This document shows, in pieces, positions 25,224 through 39,640 of a stretch of 64,000 nt of DNA. The translations under genes and the position numbers were made by a program. The notes below the pieces were generated by a model that was given only the letters and a program-made list of their open reading frames with translations, searched no databases and was not told the DNA's origin. Origin of the DNA: Hirundichthys speculiger (lineage: Eukaryota; Chordata; Actinopteri; Beloniformes; Exocoetidae); contig JAGFBZ010002379.1 in NCBI GenBank assembly GCA_018398805.1, forward strand, positions 1,674,001 through 1,738,000, written 5' to 3'. How positions within the stretch are numbered: position 1 is the first letter of the stretch; every line of letters starts with the position of its first letter.

Positions 25224-28200
25224 GTGAGTGCTGATAGAGGTTTCTCAGAGAACAGAAGCATTGCACTTGTCTGTAGCAGAGAGTTTTGCTGATGAAGAGA
25301 AAGTTGATTTTTCTTTATTTTTTCATCCAAAGTCATATCAAACTGCTGTCACTTGACTTCTCCAATACTTCATTGGACAGCAGACACAGCATTGAAAATC
25401 TGCATTAGGTCCTGGTTGCTCAGGGAACAGTAGGGTCGTGGTATTCAGCATTTCACTGGGAGCATTTCAGCAGCTGAAGCGTTCGCTGCCTCTTCGGCTG
25501 GATTCGTTAGATTACGGGTTAAGATGAAGGTTTTAAGATTGCATAAGTCACCCGGTAGTCTGCAGCTTTACACCTCCTCATATGACGGTCTCTGGGTGGG
25601 GTTCATGCTGACTAAAGAGCTGCGTGAGCGCGCTCACCACCTGCACGCGTTTGGCATTCATTAACGTACGCACATTCTTATGACAAAATCTGAGTTTTAT
25701 GCAGCGTTCATGAATCTGGAGCACAGTTTTAGGATGGAGGTGATTTGTATGCAAATCTACTCACAGATTTAAGAAGATTTCATGAATGAGACCCGGTGTG
25801 AGCATGCGACTTAAGTCAGCCAGAACAGGCTTTCTTTTTCCAAGATAGCTGTAATAACAACCAAAAATATCTCTTAGATGAACATTTTCTGATGTTTCTA
25901 TTTTTTTTCATTAGAGCTCACTTTGAGTTTATGTTATTTATTGTATAATCAGGATCATGTCAATAGTCTGGTGTTCACTCTCCTTCTCCGTCACCCACTA
26001 AAATAAATAATACAAGTTTGTCTTCTCTCATTAAAAAAAAGGAAAACTCATCACACATCACTTTCAGTGCCCAACATCCAACAGCACTGCATCCATCTTT
26101 GACACTTTTATTTCGTCAAACAACTCTATCTACTATTGCATCTCCAGGATATCTTCTAGAAGCTGAAAAAGTTCCCCAGATTAAAAATTTCATCTCGTCC
26201 GCTTCCCGTGGTGAGGATTTCAGATGACATAAAAGAAGAGGACATCAAATGGCTTTCAATATGCTCTTTGAATAGTGCCTCATACTGGCAACCTCATACG
26301 CTGTCTCATTTCACCCATTGTGACATATTTTGGAGGAGTGGAGGACAATGTGCTCCCTTGGATGTATAGTTGTAATATGAATCTGCAACTATCTGAGCTA
26401 TAATTCAATGTAATAGAAAAGGAGCGAGTTAGTTACAAGAGGCAGAGGTAGTGATGCCAGCCAAAGAAAGCCACGAGGCATCAGGAGGTGAATGCAGACG
26501 CACATTGTCTGTCACAGACACCTTTTTTTTTTTTTTTTTTCCAGTCTAGCAGGCTACTGTCAGGGAAAATTAAAACCCTGAAATGTTCTTCTTCTTCTTC
26601 TCCTACTCCAAATGCATCAGTAATTTTGTTTCTTTGGATATCTAAACACATTAGTCCTGAAGATGGATTCTGCCTATTCATGATTATTCATGAAGCTTTC
26701 TGACTCCATGACATTGACAAACACCCACCAGCAAAGGAAAGGCTTTATCAGTCTGCAGACATTGCTGTTTAGACTGGTGCTCTGATCTTTGACCTTGTAG
26801 TGATTGCAGATGCTTCCTAGAATCATTTTTCATTATGATGTTCTGCTCTTTTATTTCCCATAGCGACTTTACAGTAATGTAAATAAGAAAGCACACCCTT
26901 TTTTGGCTCTATGATTTTACTTATCAGGACATATAAAAAAAAAAAAACATCTGTTTTAAAACCCTTATTGGGTTTTAAAATAGGTAAATTCATCCAGTCT
27001 AAGAACACATATCACAACTTGTCATTATTTATTTCTACTAACAACTAAGCTGTGGAGTTAAACCTTTCCAGTTTGATCATCTGTTTTCCATTAAAGATTT
27101 TTTACGACAGGTCTGAAATCAGAGCTCTGTGATGCAGAATTAAATACACAGAAAAAGTGACCTTTCCCCTACCACAGAAGTGTTTTAGATGAGCCTTTGA
27201 GTCTGGAGCAGGAGAGTCTTCCAGCTAGTTATGTATCTGACAGCTAGCAACCTGACTGTTCTGCCTTCATGACAGAAATGCATCTTTCCTGTACCCGTTG
27301 GATTGAAGAACAAGCTTATATCTTGGAACATATGGCTGTCACATGATTATGTGGAGGATCGCCATCTACGTCTTATTTTTCACTTATTATTTTTACAAGC
27401 TTTCATGGGGGGCAGCTGAGAGTAGTTGCTGCCATAGTACTGTGTGTCCTCCCTGAAACAGAGGGAAAACGGAGAATACTGTTAGTTTTCTCATAATTGC
27501 AATTTTATAAGCTTGTTTTCAACATTGAGGTTTGGATGGATGTATAATAAAAATAAAAAAAATGATCTGTAATGTATATCTACTTGTACTTCACTCTGAC
27601 TTTAAAGAGCACAAAGTTGCATATTATCCCAAGAGAATACTTCACCCACAGACAGCAGGCTGACTTGTGGTTCCTAAAGTTTTCTAAAGTAGAACGCAAA
27701 TGCAGAGCTGTCAACCCTTGTGAAACACAGACTCAAGCTGAGTTCAGAGGGCCTACATTAAGAATTAGACCACCTCTATCTTTGTGAATTTGCTGATCTG
27801 AAGCATTCATGTTCATGCAATACCAATGAGGAGAGAAATTATTATTACTATTATACTATTATATTATTACTAATTAATTATTATTAGCGATGATCTTTAA
27901 AAAAGCAAATGTTATTGTCTATGAGTCTGGGAAGGGGAGGACATCACCAATAATTTGGAGTACATCATTCCAAAAATGATCATAGGAAAACATTCAAGAC
28001 TGCTTAACCACCAGCTGCTCAACCATCTTCTCAGGACTGGGCATCCCAGCAGCTTTAGCACCAGGGCAGATGGTGCAATGATCTGAGAAATTCAAAAAAT
28101 GTTTTAAAAAAAAACCCCAGCCATTTCTAATACTCAACATGCCTCAGTTCTCACATTATTCTGTATGTCAAACTTATACAATTAAAAAGAATACTTCAAC

Positions 28201-29624
28201 AAGTATGTTTAGTTTGGAAAAGGTTGCAGGTTGAAAGACTCTTCTCTCTCTAAAAAAAAAAGAAAAAAAATAGACCATAGGCAACAGGACTTGGGTTTCC
28301 AAGTTACAACGGAACAAATCGCAAGACTTATGTTGCAAAGCCCTTTGACAGACGAGACTAAGGTGGATGCAACAGTGATCCCAAGTACACAAGCTAATGT
28401 AGGTAATAAATAATATGTATTAAAGTGTTGCAGTGGGCCTGGTAAAGTGTAGAGCAAAAGAGCTATCTGTAAAAATGTTTAAAGTTGTAAATAAGAATCC
28501 TCCACAATAATTTGAGAGATTGATGGTGCATAGAAACCTATTGCTTAAAGTTAAATCTGCTAAAGATGGTTCCATAAGCTGTTGAATACTGAGAACTACT
28601 TGTGTTTTTGAACACTGATTTCTTAGTTTTTCGTAAATGAACTATGATATATGTTGTTTTACATAATCTGATTTTTTTTTAAAATGGTTTGATTTATAAA
28701 TGACATAAGATATGAAAGAGGCTATGATTTCCTTTTCTCCTGATAGTACATTTTGTCCACTTATTGACGGGATATTGAGACATGTGGTGAATTAGGAAGC
28801 AACATGGATAAAATAAGTAATAAACACAACTACTTTAACCTTCAGTTAGACTATGCAGCAGGGAATGGCAAAGCCCTACATAAACATTTGAAAGAGGGAA
28901 ACAGTTTTTCTTTATAAGTTGAGTTGTCACATTGGTGATCTAAGAGAGTGAATTATATTCAAAATGTTCAGCAGCTCTGCTTTTTTGGTAAAACTAAAAT
29001 CTTATAAAATCGTTGTTTCTTTTTTTCTCCCACTGCCGTTTAGAGGTCAGATATGCCTCATCCTTTTCTGGCTGCTGCCGTACAGTCCTCTGTGCCCCCA
29101 TATGACTTTGTCGATGCTTATTTTGAGATGTCATTTGATGACAGAAGATGTTATACAAATTGCTGAACACCCCCGAGTGGTTTAGTTTTGGCCCTTGCTC
29201 TGTCTGCCTGACTTATCAGGAAAACCACTGCTTCTGATTAGAGATTAGAGATGGCTTTAATTACATTGATTTTTTTTCTTTTCTTTTTTTTTTTTTTGGT
29301 TTCATGTCAATGAGTCATTTTATCTGTGTGATTAGTTCCTTAGAAATGATAAATGACTGCTCAGTTTTTGTCAAGTTAATCTTCGCAGTTGAAAATATTA
29401 AAATACTTAAGAATAATTAGCTATTGAACATTTTTCAGCAGCAGACTCGACTTGATTGTTATCCTGTAGACGTGAAGCCAGCGGTGCAGGACGCTTGCGG
29501 TCGGCAGTAGAAACACTGCAGACTGGTCAACAAAGGATGGTCTCTTCCATGTGACATGGAGCTGCACGGAAAAAAACACAATTTCTGAGTTATTCTTTTC
29601 TCGAAGGGCAGCTTCGATGTTGGT

Positions 29625-29656
29625 GATGTTAGCCTGATGTTAGCCTGATGTTAGCC
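29625..29656. repeat. 11-bp tandem repeat
   Basis: gatgttagcct repeated nearly three times without mismatch. Confidence 0.9.
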
Positions 29657-30073
29657 ACTGATGGATGTTTCGTTCAGTTTTCAACCACACTCCAGTACTG
29701 CCTCAATCATGGCTTTGTGCCTGACACCATCAAGTTATTCTAAAGGTGATCATTGGGAAAAGCTTTTTATTGAGAAGCTGTGACACTTTCCTCAAAGTAT
29801 GGCTTGAATTTTGAAGCAACAGCACAATTAAATCAATATAATGGTCATGAATGCTTCAGTAATCTGTATCCATGATGCGCAGTAGAATTTCAGGGCATCC
29901 TTATAATTTATCATTTGAACCTGTGGGCTTTCAATCCTACGGCCTTGGGTTTGTTTGTGAAAAGCCAATATGAATAAAAATTGTGCAAGTGAGAAAGCAA
30001 CCTTGGACTTGAAGGACCTCACTCTGTCTTGAGGTTCGCTGAGAAGTTGCTACTGTCAGTGGTAGGGCAGGGC

Positions 30074-30127
30074 AAATCAGGGGTAGGGCCAGAAGGCCTT
30101 TCCAGGTTTCTGCCCTACCCCTGATTT
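30074..30127. repeat. perfect inverted repeat, 16-bp stem
   Basis: Arm aaatcaggggtagggc (30074-30089) is the exact reverse complement of 30112-30127, with a 22-nt loop between. It could form a hairpin in RNA or DNA. No transposon ends are recognised around it. Confidence 0.9.
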
Positions 30128-31489
30128 TGTTCCTTTTTAGGTAAATGCCTCTTTTCTCGCTTGCGTTTCCTTTTATCTTAAATGTAGCAGCCTTGTAGTT
30201 AATGTATCAGCACTTTGCTATTTCCCCAATCCTAAACCATGAAAAAAAAAGTGCTTAGGCAACACTGTAGGAGGGCAGGCGTTTAGGGGAAGCATTGAAG
30301 ACGACCCATATTCTGTTTTGTTTTGTTTTGTTTTATGGCATTTCATGATCTGTGAAAATCACGGCCTGACATTTTTGCTGATGGAAATAGTTCCTGCCTC
30401 GTGCTGTGTCTTTCCTGCGTGTATAAATGGCATGCGTATTGTTCAGTCATTGCAGCTGTGTTCTTCCTGGTTCTTGTGTTGCATGGAGCAAAAACCCCCA
30501 GTCCTTTATGGACTGAAGCCCTTCAACAATCCAGGCAAGCTCTTTGTGGGTCTTCAGTGTGGGGAGGTCTAAACATTAGAAATCCTTACTGAGTTGTGAA
30601 AGAGGTTTTCAGTCTGTGCAGCTGTTGAACAGTGAAGAACATCTGCGTTTTGAGGAGATCGTATGCAGTCCACAGCTGCAGTTCCACTTTACTTCCTGCT
30701 GTCTGTCAGCAGAGAGCAAGTCATTGCACAATCCACAGGGGAGCTTCTGCATTTCAAAAGGCACCTTCCAGAAAACTCCTCAAAACACTCAACACAGATC
30801 TGAGTGCAGCTTCGACAGCCAGGTGCCTCTTTGAAACGGATCCATCCACACACAAACATGCAGAGGAGCATCACAACCAGAATAACTCAAGATACAGTGA
30901 CAGGCAGTCATGCTGTCCTCTGCGTATGAAAGAGTCGGCATTTTAGGTCAGCCATGGCGTGCATCTTGTTTTATTTAATTTTCTATTATTTATTTTTTGG
31001 GTATAATTGGCTTATGTTGTTGCTTCTTTGTGTGAGACCAAAGTGGAAATGTGAATAGGGACTTGAAATCTGGTTTACTTATTTCTCAGTCCCATAACAT
31101 TTGAAAGAAACTCTGATGAGGATGATGATGATGAGATGGATACACAATATGTGTATGTGTGTTTTGTGTATTTGTCATTGTTTTGTTGGGTTCTTTTGTG
31201 ATTTAGTCTTTGATTTCTCAAAGGAGGCTGCAGTCTCTGCCCTCAATTCTGAAACTTTAGCAAAGCAAATAAAAAAAACACAATAATCAAAATAATGACA
31301 ATTGCGGCATTGTCAGCCTGCCAGAAAATCCTCATGTGCACTCTTAAGGCATGCTTTTGTGTTGAACAAGAGCTGTGTCCCCAGTTTGCAAAGTTGTTTT
31401 GCCTGTCTTTGTGTTTGTTTTTTTCTTTTGTGATGAGCCTTGAAAGTAGAAAAAGTCATTGTGCATCTGTGTGCGTGTGCGTGCTTTGA

Positions 31490-33584
<2,095 letters not shown>

Positions 33585-33659
33585 CCGACTTGAACAATGT
33601 GAGATTCTCAGCATACCGAACAGCCATGAAGATTCGCAGACTGCAGAAAGCACTGTGCT
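33585..33659 (+). CDS. utrn: utrophin exon e64 (EF-hand-like region start)
   Basis: 75 nt, as DMD exon 64. It reads [20 protein letters not shown] and QKALC and leaves one base T for the next exon. This helix-rich segment opens the first EF-hand-like domain, which packs against WW and makes the beta-dystroglycan binding unit. The sequence is nearly invariant in the family. Donor gtgagt is consensus. Confidence 0.96.
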
Positions 33660-34689
33660 GTGAGTATAGCACGCACGCACTCGCACGCAACTTGATATTC
33701 ACAGTCCTGTGTGGTCCTCTTCTTTTTTTAGGTTGAGGGAATGCAGTAATGATTTGAAACTTTGCCAGATGCTGTGCCAGAGCTGCATAGTTGCCAAGGA
33801 TGTTTTGGCTTCAGAATTACCCTCTGCTGCCTGAGTGTGTGAGCGTGTTGGCTTGATTTTGTCCACACGCTGTCACAGCCTGTGCTGCTGTTAAGCCTGT
33901 TGAGTATACCCTCATTTGGTGTGCACAGGTGGGATTTTTCTCTCCATGAGAGCTGCTGTTTTCTCTTTTTATTAATGGAAGCTCTGGTAAAGGTGGCTAT
34001 TACATTCGGTCTCTGTCTGCTTCAAGCACATCCACTGCGCACACACTCTCGCACGTTGCGGGTGCAAGTAAACGTCCCCTTTGTGAGGCTTCAACCAGCA
34101 TGGCAGAAGCTACTTGGAGTCAGCAAAGAGTAATAATGGTGACAAATGACAACTATTATCCAGCTGTTGACATTCTTATTGCAACACAGCACTGCAGCTC
34201 GTTTACTTCCTGCTGAGGAAGTTTCTGTGCGTCTGCGAAAGAAACTTCAAAGAACAAAATACACATCAAATAGTCGTGTATGTGCAGTTTCAAACAACTC
34301 GGTGTAGTTGAGAAAGTCCAGATGTTGTTTGTTCTCATTGTTTTTGTTTTTTATTTTTATTATTTTTACAACAAGCTTGTTTGATTTGAGTGTTTTACTC
34401 AACTATTTCCAAATTCCTTCTCTCATGCCAACGTGTGTGTTTGTGACAGGAATTCATCGGCTTGAGTAATTTTGATCTGGGATGCGGCAATTCAGTTTCT
34501 TGTATTAGATTAGAACAGACCCAGTGGGACATGCATGCGCGCGCACACACGCACACACAAATGCATACAAGCACAGAAGAGCGGTCAGTAGTTATTTCTC
34601 ATTAGCCTGAATTCATTTACTTGGAGGCTTGTGGGCCTGTGCAAATGTATTTGTGTACGTTTATCTGTGTGAGTGAGAGCTGCCCTCCC

Positions 34690-34718
34690 ACACACCCACA
34701 CACACACACACACACACG
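34690..34718. repeat. (CA)n microsatellite
   Basis: About 14 CA units with one interruption; a smaller CA/CG-mixed run lies at 34540-34560. Confidence 0.95.
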
Positions 34719-35154
34719 CATGACAGGGATACTACGCAGCAGCTAATTGGGTTAAGCCTGTGCCAGGAGGCTGGAGAAACACAAATGAGCATGCATGGAA
34801 TCTCACTAATTTGCCTCAGTTTTTTCAGCCACGTATTGACAAAGCTGTAGAAAAGTTTTGCTTTCTGATCATATCTAGTAGCTCGGTGGCCCCACTGCTC
34901 TCGCTCAGTGTGTATAAATCCAGAAAATAGTTTTGTCACAAGCACAGTGGGAGGAGGCAGAAGGTACGGGGGAGGTCATGAATTATGGAAACGTCCCTAC
35001 CTGTATCCTATACACCAGTTCTTGGTGCTTTTCGTTGTTTAAACTGTATATTTGCTTGAAAAAAAAAAACAGTAATCTTTGGCGAATGTCTGTGCAGAAT
35101 CTCAGTCATTCATATCATAGTCAACCTCAAAGAGCACAGCTAAAAAAAAAAAAA

Positions 35155-35260
35155 TGAAGGAGAAAGCAGTTGGACTTCTTTAAGACCCTCATCTAAGAGA
35201 CTTCTACTGTTCTGATGGAGCCTGTTGGATGAACGTTGAAACATCTTCACAAAAAACATC
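35155..35260. repeat. fish interspersed repeat fragment
   Basis: Follows a poly(A) run (35142-35154) and contains 'cagttggacttctttaagac', 'ctcatctaagagacttct' and 'gaacgttgaaacatcttcac'. This is degraded wording of a repeat common in teleost genomes ('ctcatccgagaggcttcttcag', 'gtgaaacgtcttcaag'). Class not certain. Confidence 0.4.
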
Positions 35261-35488
35261 CAGTGTCAGGAGAATGATTTTGTGTTTTGCAAACACATCT
35301 AAATAAGATGTAACATACTAACTGGCAATTAGAAGCTCCCCTGTTATTAGCCTTTGTGATAAACTTAGCAGGCCTGGCAGGTCCAGCAGGGCACTGAGCA
35401 GGTGTGCTGGTGTGCACATTTACCACAGTGTTACTACAGTATTTCTCTTATTTACTTCATGACAGATTTAGTCAAGATGATAAATTAT

Positions 35489-35522
35489 ACATGATAAAAG
35501 CACTTTTGTGCTTTTATCATGT
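35489..35522. repeat. perfect hairpin, 15-bp stem, 4-nt loop
   Basis: acatgataaaagcac at 35489-35503, loop tttt, then the exact reverse complement at 35508-35522. Confidence 0.93.
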
Positions 35523-36195
35523 TATTTTGTTTTATCATAATTTCTTTAACTGTTTTTTTTTTTATACTGATGTGCTTGTGTGTGGTTATATAGACTCTTT
35601 TACCTTTAGGTAAAAGAGGCTACATGATCTACACTGTCGAGCGAGACAGAAGCATCATCTATTGATTCAACATTAATGGTCTTTTTCTTTTTTGCCTTTG
35701 AAGATGTAGGAAATCATTTAAAGTTAAAAGAGAAACTAGACTGTTCTGTCTGTTTAATTTGTTGACTCCTTTGTCTTTCACGTCATATTTATATTTGGCT
35801 CTGATGGTTCATCTGTTCTTTGTCTGTATTCCTCGCAGAAGTCCCCATTAAGATGTTTTAGGGCTTTTAGGGCTAAATATCAGTCAAGTCTACAGTTTTG
35901 TGGTTCTATGAATGGCTTGTAATCTTTTCAGTCTCTTGTTCTTTTAAGATTAGATTTTTTTTTTTTTTTTTTGGCATTCTTAGAATACAAAAAAAAAAAA
36001 AAAAACTGAACTAATGCCGAAAGCTCAGTGACCAAGTCATAAAGTTCACTGACTTTATTGTTTTTCTCTTTTTATCCCTTCTCTCTGTCCTTGTTAACCT
36101 TTTTCACTCTCTTCCCTCCTTCACTGGCGTTTATTTCTCCTGATTCTCCTTGCCATGCCTCTCCTACCCGGTCCTGACCCCTCCTCCATCTGCAG

Positions 36196-36397
36196 TGGAC
36201 CTGCTGGATCTCAGTGTCGCCCAGAGCACCTTCGAGCAGCACAAACTCACCAACAACAGTCAACTGCTGTCCGTTCCTGACGTCATCAACTGCCTGACAT
36301 CTGTCTATGATGGTCTGGAACAGGAGCACAAAGACCTGGTTAATGTGCCTCTCTGCGTTGACATGTGTCTCAACTGGCTGCTCAACGTTTACGACAC
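36196..36397 (+). CDS. utrn: utrophin exon e65 (EF-hand-like domain)
   Basis: 202 nt, as DMD exon 65. After completing Leu it reads [40 protein letters not shown] and then [20 protein letters not shown] with D and a split Thr codon (AC | C). [12 protein letters not shown] is utrophin (dystrophin has the divergent PMDILQIINCLT), while [20 protein letters not shown] is shared by both. The segment is the body of the first EF-hand-like fold; calcium-binding side chains are not conserved in this family. Donor gtgcgt. Confidence 0.97.
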
Positions 36398-36977
36398 GTG
36401 CGTATGCCATCTGTTATGTAATCAGGTTGGAGATTATGGCTCATCCTACATGCTATTATGAGGTTGTCACAGATTTTGCATATGGTTTATGCTGTCAGGG
36501 GCATCCTGGGAGTTATAATATGATGACATTTTGTCCTTTGTGTGTTTCCTTGTTCACACATTTAAACCTACTACAAAATCCTATGTATAAGAGCTGAATG
36601 TCCTTATACTGTCAACAAATTGTGCAAGAGAATCAGTTGGTATGTAAATTGCTGTTGTACTGTGTTTTAATCGGGAACTGATATTCATATGCAAATATAT
36701 GCCATGCAAATTTGAAATGCATGAACATGCATCATTATGTGTGCCCATACATACTATTATTTCACTGAAAATGCAGTTACAATCACATCAATTTCTCACA
36801 AACACAAAGGTGCAACAAGAACATGCAGAGTTAAAACATAATGCTGGCACATAATGGTTTTCTGTCACATCTGCTGCATGCTATTTAAAATCTGGAATTA
36901 ACAGAACACCCAATCATTCAAATAATCAATATGACTAACTAGATGACCTGGCATCGTGTGTTTTTCTCCGTTTGCAG
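36398..36977. other. intron e65-e66
   Basis: 580 bp, AT-rich, with no recognised element. Acceptor tccgtttgcag. Confidence 0.9.
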
Positions 36978-37063
36978 CGGTCGCAGTGGGAAGATCCGCA
37001 TCCTTTCTATGAAGATTGGCTTGCTCTCTCTCTCCAAGGGACACTTGGAGGAGAAATACAAAT
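36978..37063 (+). CDS. utrn: utrophin exon e66 (EF-hand-like domain)
   Basis: 86 nt, as DMD exon 66. It completes Thr and reads [20 protein letters not shown] and GHLEEKYK, leaving T for the Tyr codon of e67. [12 protein letters not shown] is the utrophin style (dystrophin ISLCKAHLEDKY). This is the link between the two EF-hand-like units. Donor gtaagt is consensus. Confidence 0.96.
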
Positions 37064-38468
37064 GTAAGTGAAACTGAGTGCGGGGTATATTTGCTGATGT
37101 AAACATGCGCTGGAACACATTGTTGACCCAGCCCTTCAGGGTACTTCCGTCTAACCCACATGGCTCCACCACAGCTGTAATACCAACAGTATTAATCTCA
37201 CAAGAAGAGAAAAGAGTTGGAAACAGGCTGTCTAATTGGATAAGAGACCTCCCATGCGTTTCCCTTGTTCTTTATTTAATTCTGCATTCTGATTTATTTT
37301 TTGAGGATTATGGAGCATGAATCTAGGCTTGCTGCACTGGGAAAAGAATTTTAAGTCTGGCTTCCTACGCTTTGTCTCTGCTGCTTTATCTACCTCTGTC
37401 TGTCTTCCTTTGCTGTCACTGCTCACGCCATTGTTCATGTGTCTAAAAGTACTGCTTTGTCTGTTGTCCTATCTTACTCTTGCTTCATCTCTTTTCCTTT
37501 TCCCTTCCTTTTTTTCTTCCCATGTCATGAACCCTATTCCTTAGCTTATTGGTTCCACTGGCAGTTTCTATTAGCTTGACAAGGGTATCAAGCATGGTTG
37601 CTTGCATTCCTCCTCCTTTACTATTCTAGAGTTTCATTGACGGTCAGTGGCATGCGTATAGTCTCACTGTATTGCACACATACCGAACTAGGTGTTCTGG
37701 CATTTGACACTAGGTGAAAACTGAAAATGTCATATCTAATTGTGCAGTAGCAAGGGTATAGTTGGGATGTGGGTGTTGGCAAGCTAGATGTCATGTGAGA
37801 AAGGGGAGGTCGCAAATGCATATAATTCCTGTTGTTTGGATGTAACACAGTCATATACATAACAGGAGCTGCTGTCATAGCCAGGTTTAACATGAAAGAT
37901 CAAAGACAACTGCAAGTGGAGCAGAAAAGACCTGTCTCACTATCCATTTTCCCTTTCCTCTTATCCCCTGTATTTCCCCCTCTGCCCTCTTCTCTCATTT
38001 CGTGCCTGAGCTCTTTGATGTTTCATAACTTCATCAGGAAAAATGTTGGCATGTGATATGTGTCACTGGGCAAGCATCAGCATCCACTACAGCTCTGTTA
38101 ATCTCTGCGAGGTGTACAGGAGAGTTGGAGGCAGGGAAGTGGAGATTAGAGGGAAAGAAAATCCTGGCATGGAAGAACTAAAACAGAGAGATTAAAAAGG
38201 AATCTGTTCCCTTGGTGCTTTCTGCATCCTCCCCACCTCCCATTCGCATATTCACACACTTTTCAACACTTTTCCTCCCACTCGCTGCTATGCCGTCACT
38301 TTTTTCTCCCTCTCCATCTATTTATACCTATATCTTTTCTTCTTTTCTTGATATCACCCACATGCTCTGACTTTTTCCCCTAACTCCCTGTTCCTCTCTT
38401 GCTCTCTCTCTCTCTTTTTTTTTTCTCTTTAATCATCTTTGTTTGTACTCTGCCTCATTCCTCCACAG
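37064..38468. other. intron e66-e67
   Basis: 1.4 kb with pyrimidine-rich stretches toward its end (38220-38468), no recognised element. Acceptor 'cctcattcctccacag'. Confidence 0.88.
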
Positions 38469-38626
38469 ATCTCTTCAGTCAGGTAGCATCAGCAGGCGAC
38501 ACATGTGACCAGAGACAGCTCGGTCTGCTGCTTCACGAAGCTATCCAGGTCCCCAGGCAGCTGGGCGAGGTGGCCGCATTCGGAGGCTCTAACATTGAAC
38601 CAAGTGTCCGCAGCTGCTTCCAGCAC
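38469..38626 (+). CDS. utrn: utrophin exon e67 (second EF-hand-like domain)
   Basis: 158 nt, as DMD exon 67. It completes Tyr and reads [40 protein letters not shown] and [12 protein letters not shown], ending on a codon boundary before donor gtatgt. The [24 protein letters not shown] stretch is almost fixed in the family and sits at the dystroglycan-binding interface. EVAAFGG is utrophin (EVASFGG in dystrophin). Confidence 0.97.
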
Positions 38627-39286
38627 GTATGTTCATACAGAGAGAAACGCAAGCATGTGCACCAAACACATACATGTTCTCTCTTCATAGGCACATGTAT
38701 AGAACTTCTTGGAGTTTTATAATAACATGATGTTTGGCAGAAAATAGTGCTTAACATAGCCTCGAAAGATTGATATTTTCCCTTCAAATTGAAGCTTTGA
38801 TTTTCAGTCTTAAATGACAGATTACGGGTAATGACTTTATGACATTGAAAATCAGGTTAAGGAGGCATTCATAAATCTAAATATTAACTGCTTACCTCTG
38901 CCTTTTAAAGGTAGGGTAAGCAATTCTACACAATTTCTTACATTCTTACTTAGAATGCTTTTATCATTGGGGGAGGGTTTCTGATGGGGGATGTTTCCAC
39001 TGGGAGCACTGGAAGGAGGGGGAGGGAGAAGCTCTCTCTCCATGTTTAGTTGATGTTTTGTTCAAATATCAACATTCATGACATCTTTGGAAATCAATTA
39101 CTCTACCTTGATCAGGGTAAGTGTCATAGTGTTGGACCTTTTTCTCCCTCCAGTTTGTCCAAATGTTTAAGTTGTTTTTTTTTTTTGACATGGCAATTTA
39201 CTCTTGAAAAAATAACTGTCTGAATAATTGCATATGAAAAGATCGGCATATTCAGAGCAAACCCTGTGTTTATGTATGAATGGTAG

Positions 39287-39640
39287 GCATGCCGCAATTT
39301 TTGAAAAAATCAATTTAAATTAATTTTTTAAAATACGATTCGAATCGTTTTAAATTAAGTCATGAAATGCGATGTGGCCTCCAGGTCAGCAGAGGGCGCA
39401 CATGAGTTAAACTACGTTCTTGTTCAACGTCACTATCTGCGGCGCTACGTCAAGTGCTACGTCACACGTAGCGCCGCTCCAGCTAAGGAAGGCGGGGTGC
39501 ACAGCGTGCCTTCACAGATTACAAACAGTGCAGCACTCAGCGAGCAAAGAGCGACCGAGAGAAAAAAAGCATGAGTCATGGCGCAGTATTGATTTGGAAA
39601 GAGTGTTAGAAAAGACCAGTTTTGTTATGTTTGTATAGTG
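39287..39640. mobile_element. possible hAT-like transposon remnant
   Basis: An AT-rich 'aaaatacgattcgaatcgtt' block (39330-39350) is followed by a CpG-rich segment (39361-39560) in an otherwise CpG-poor intron. Such 'cgattcgaatcg' starts are common at the ends of fish hAT elements. No transposase domain is visible and no inverted terminal repeats were defined, so the call is weak. Confidence 0.3.
39439..39477. repeat. GC-rich inverted repeat, 12-bp perfect stem
   Basis: gcggcgctacgt (39439-39450) pairs exactly with acgtagcgccgc (39466-39477), with a 15-nt loop. Confidence 0.92.

Larger units (their letters stand above)
33660..36195. other. intron e64-e65
   Basis: 2.5 kb with CA microsatellites (34540-34560, 34690-34718), a repeat fragment (35155-35260), a 15-bp-stem hairpin (35489-35522) and poly(T)/(A) runs near 35951-36005. 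Acceptor 'tcctccatctgcag'. Confidence 0.85.

Noticed and set aside
36072..36410. 112-codon open frame on the minus strand
   Set aside because: Antisense shadow of exon e65.
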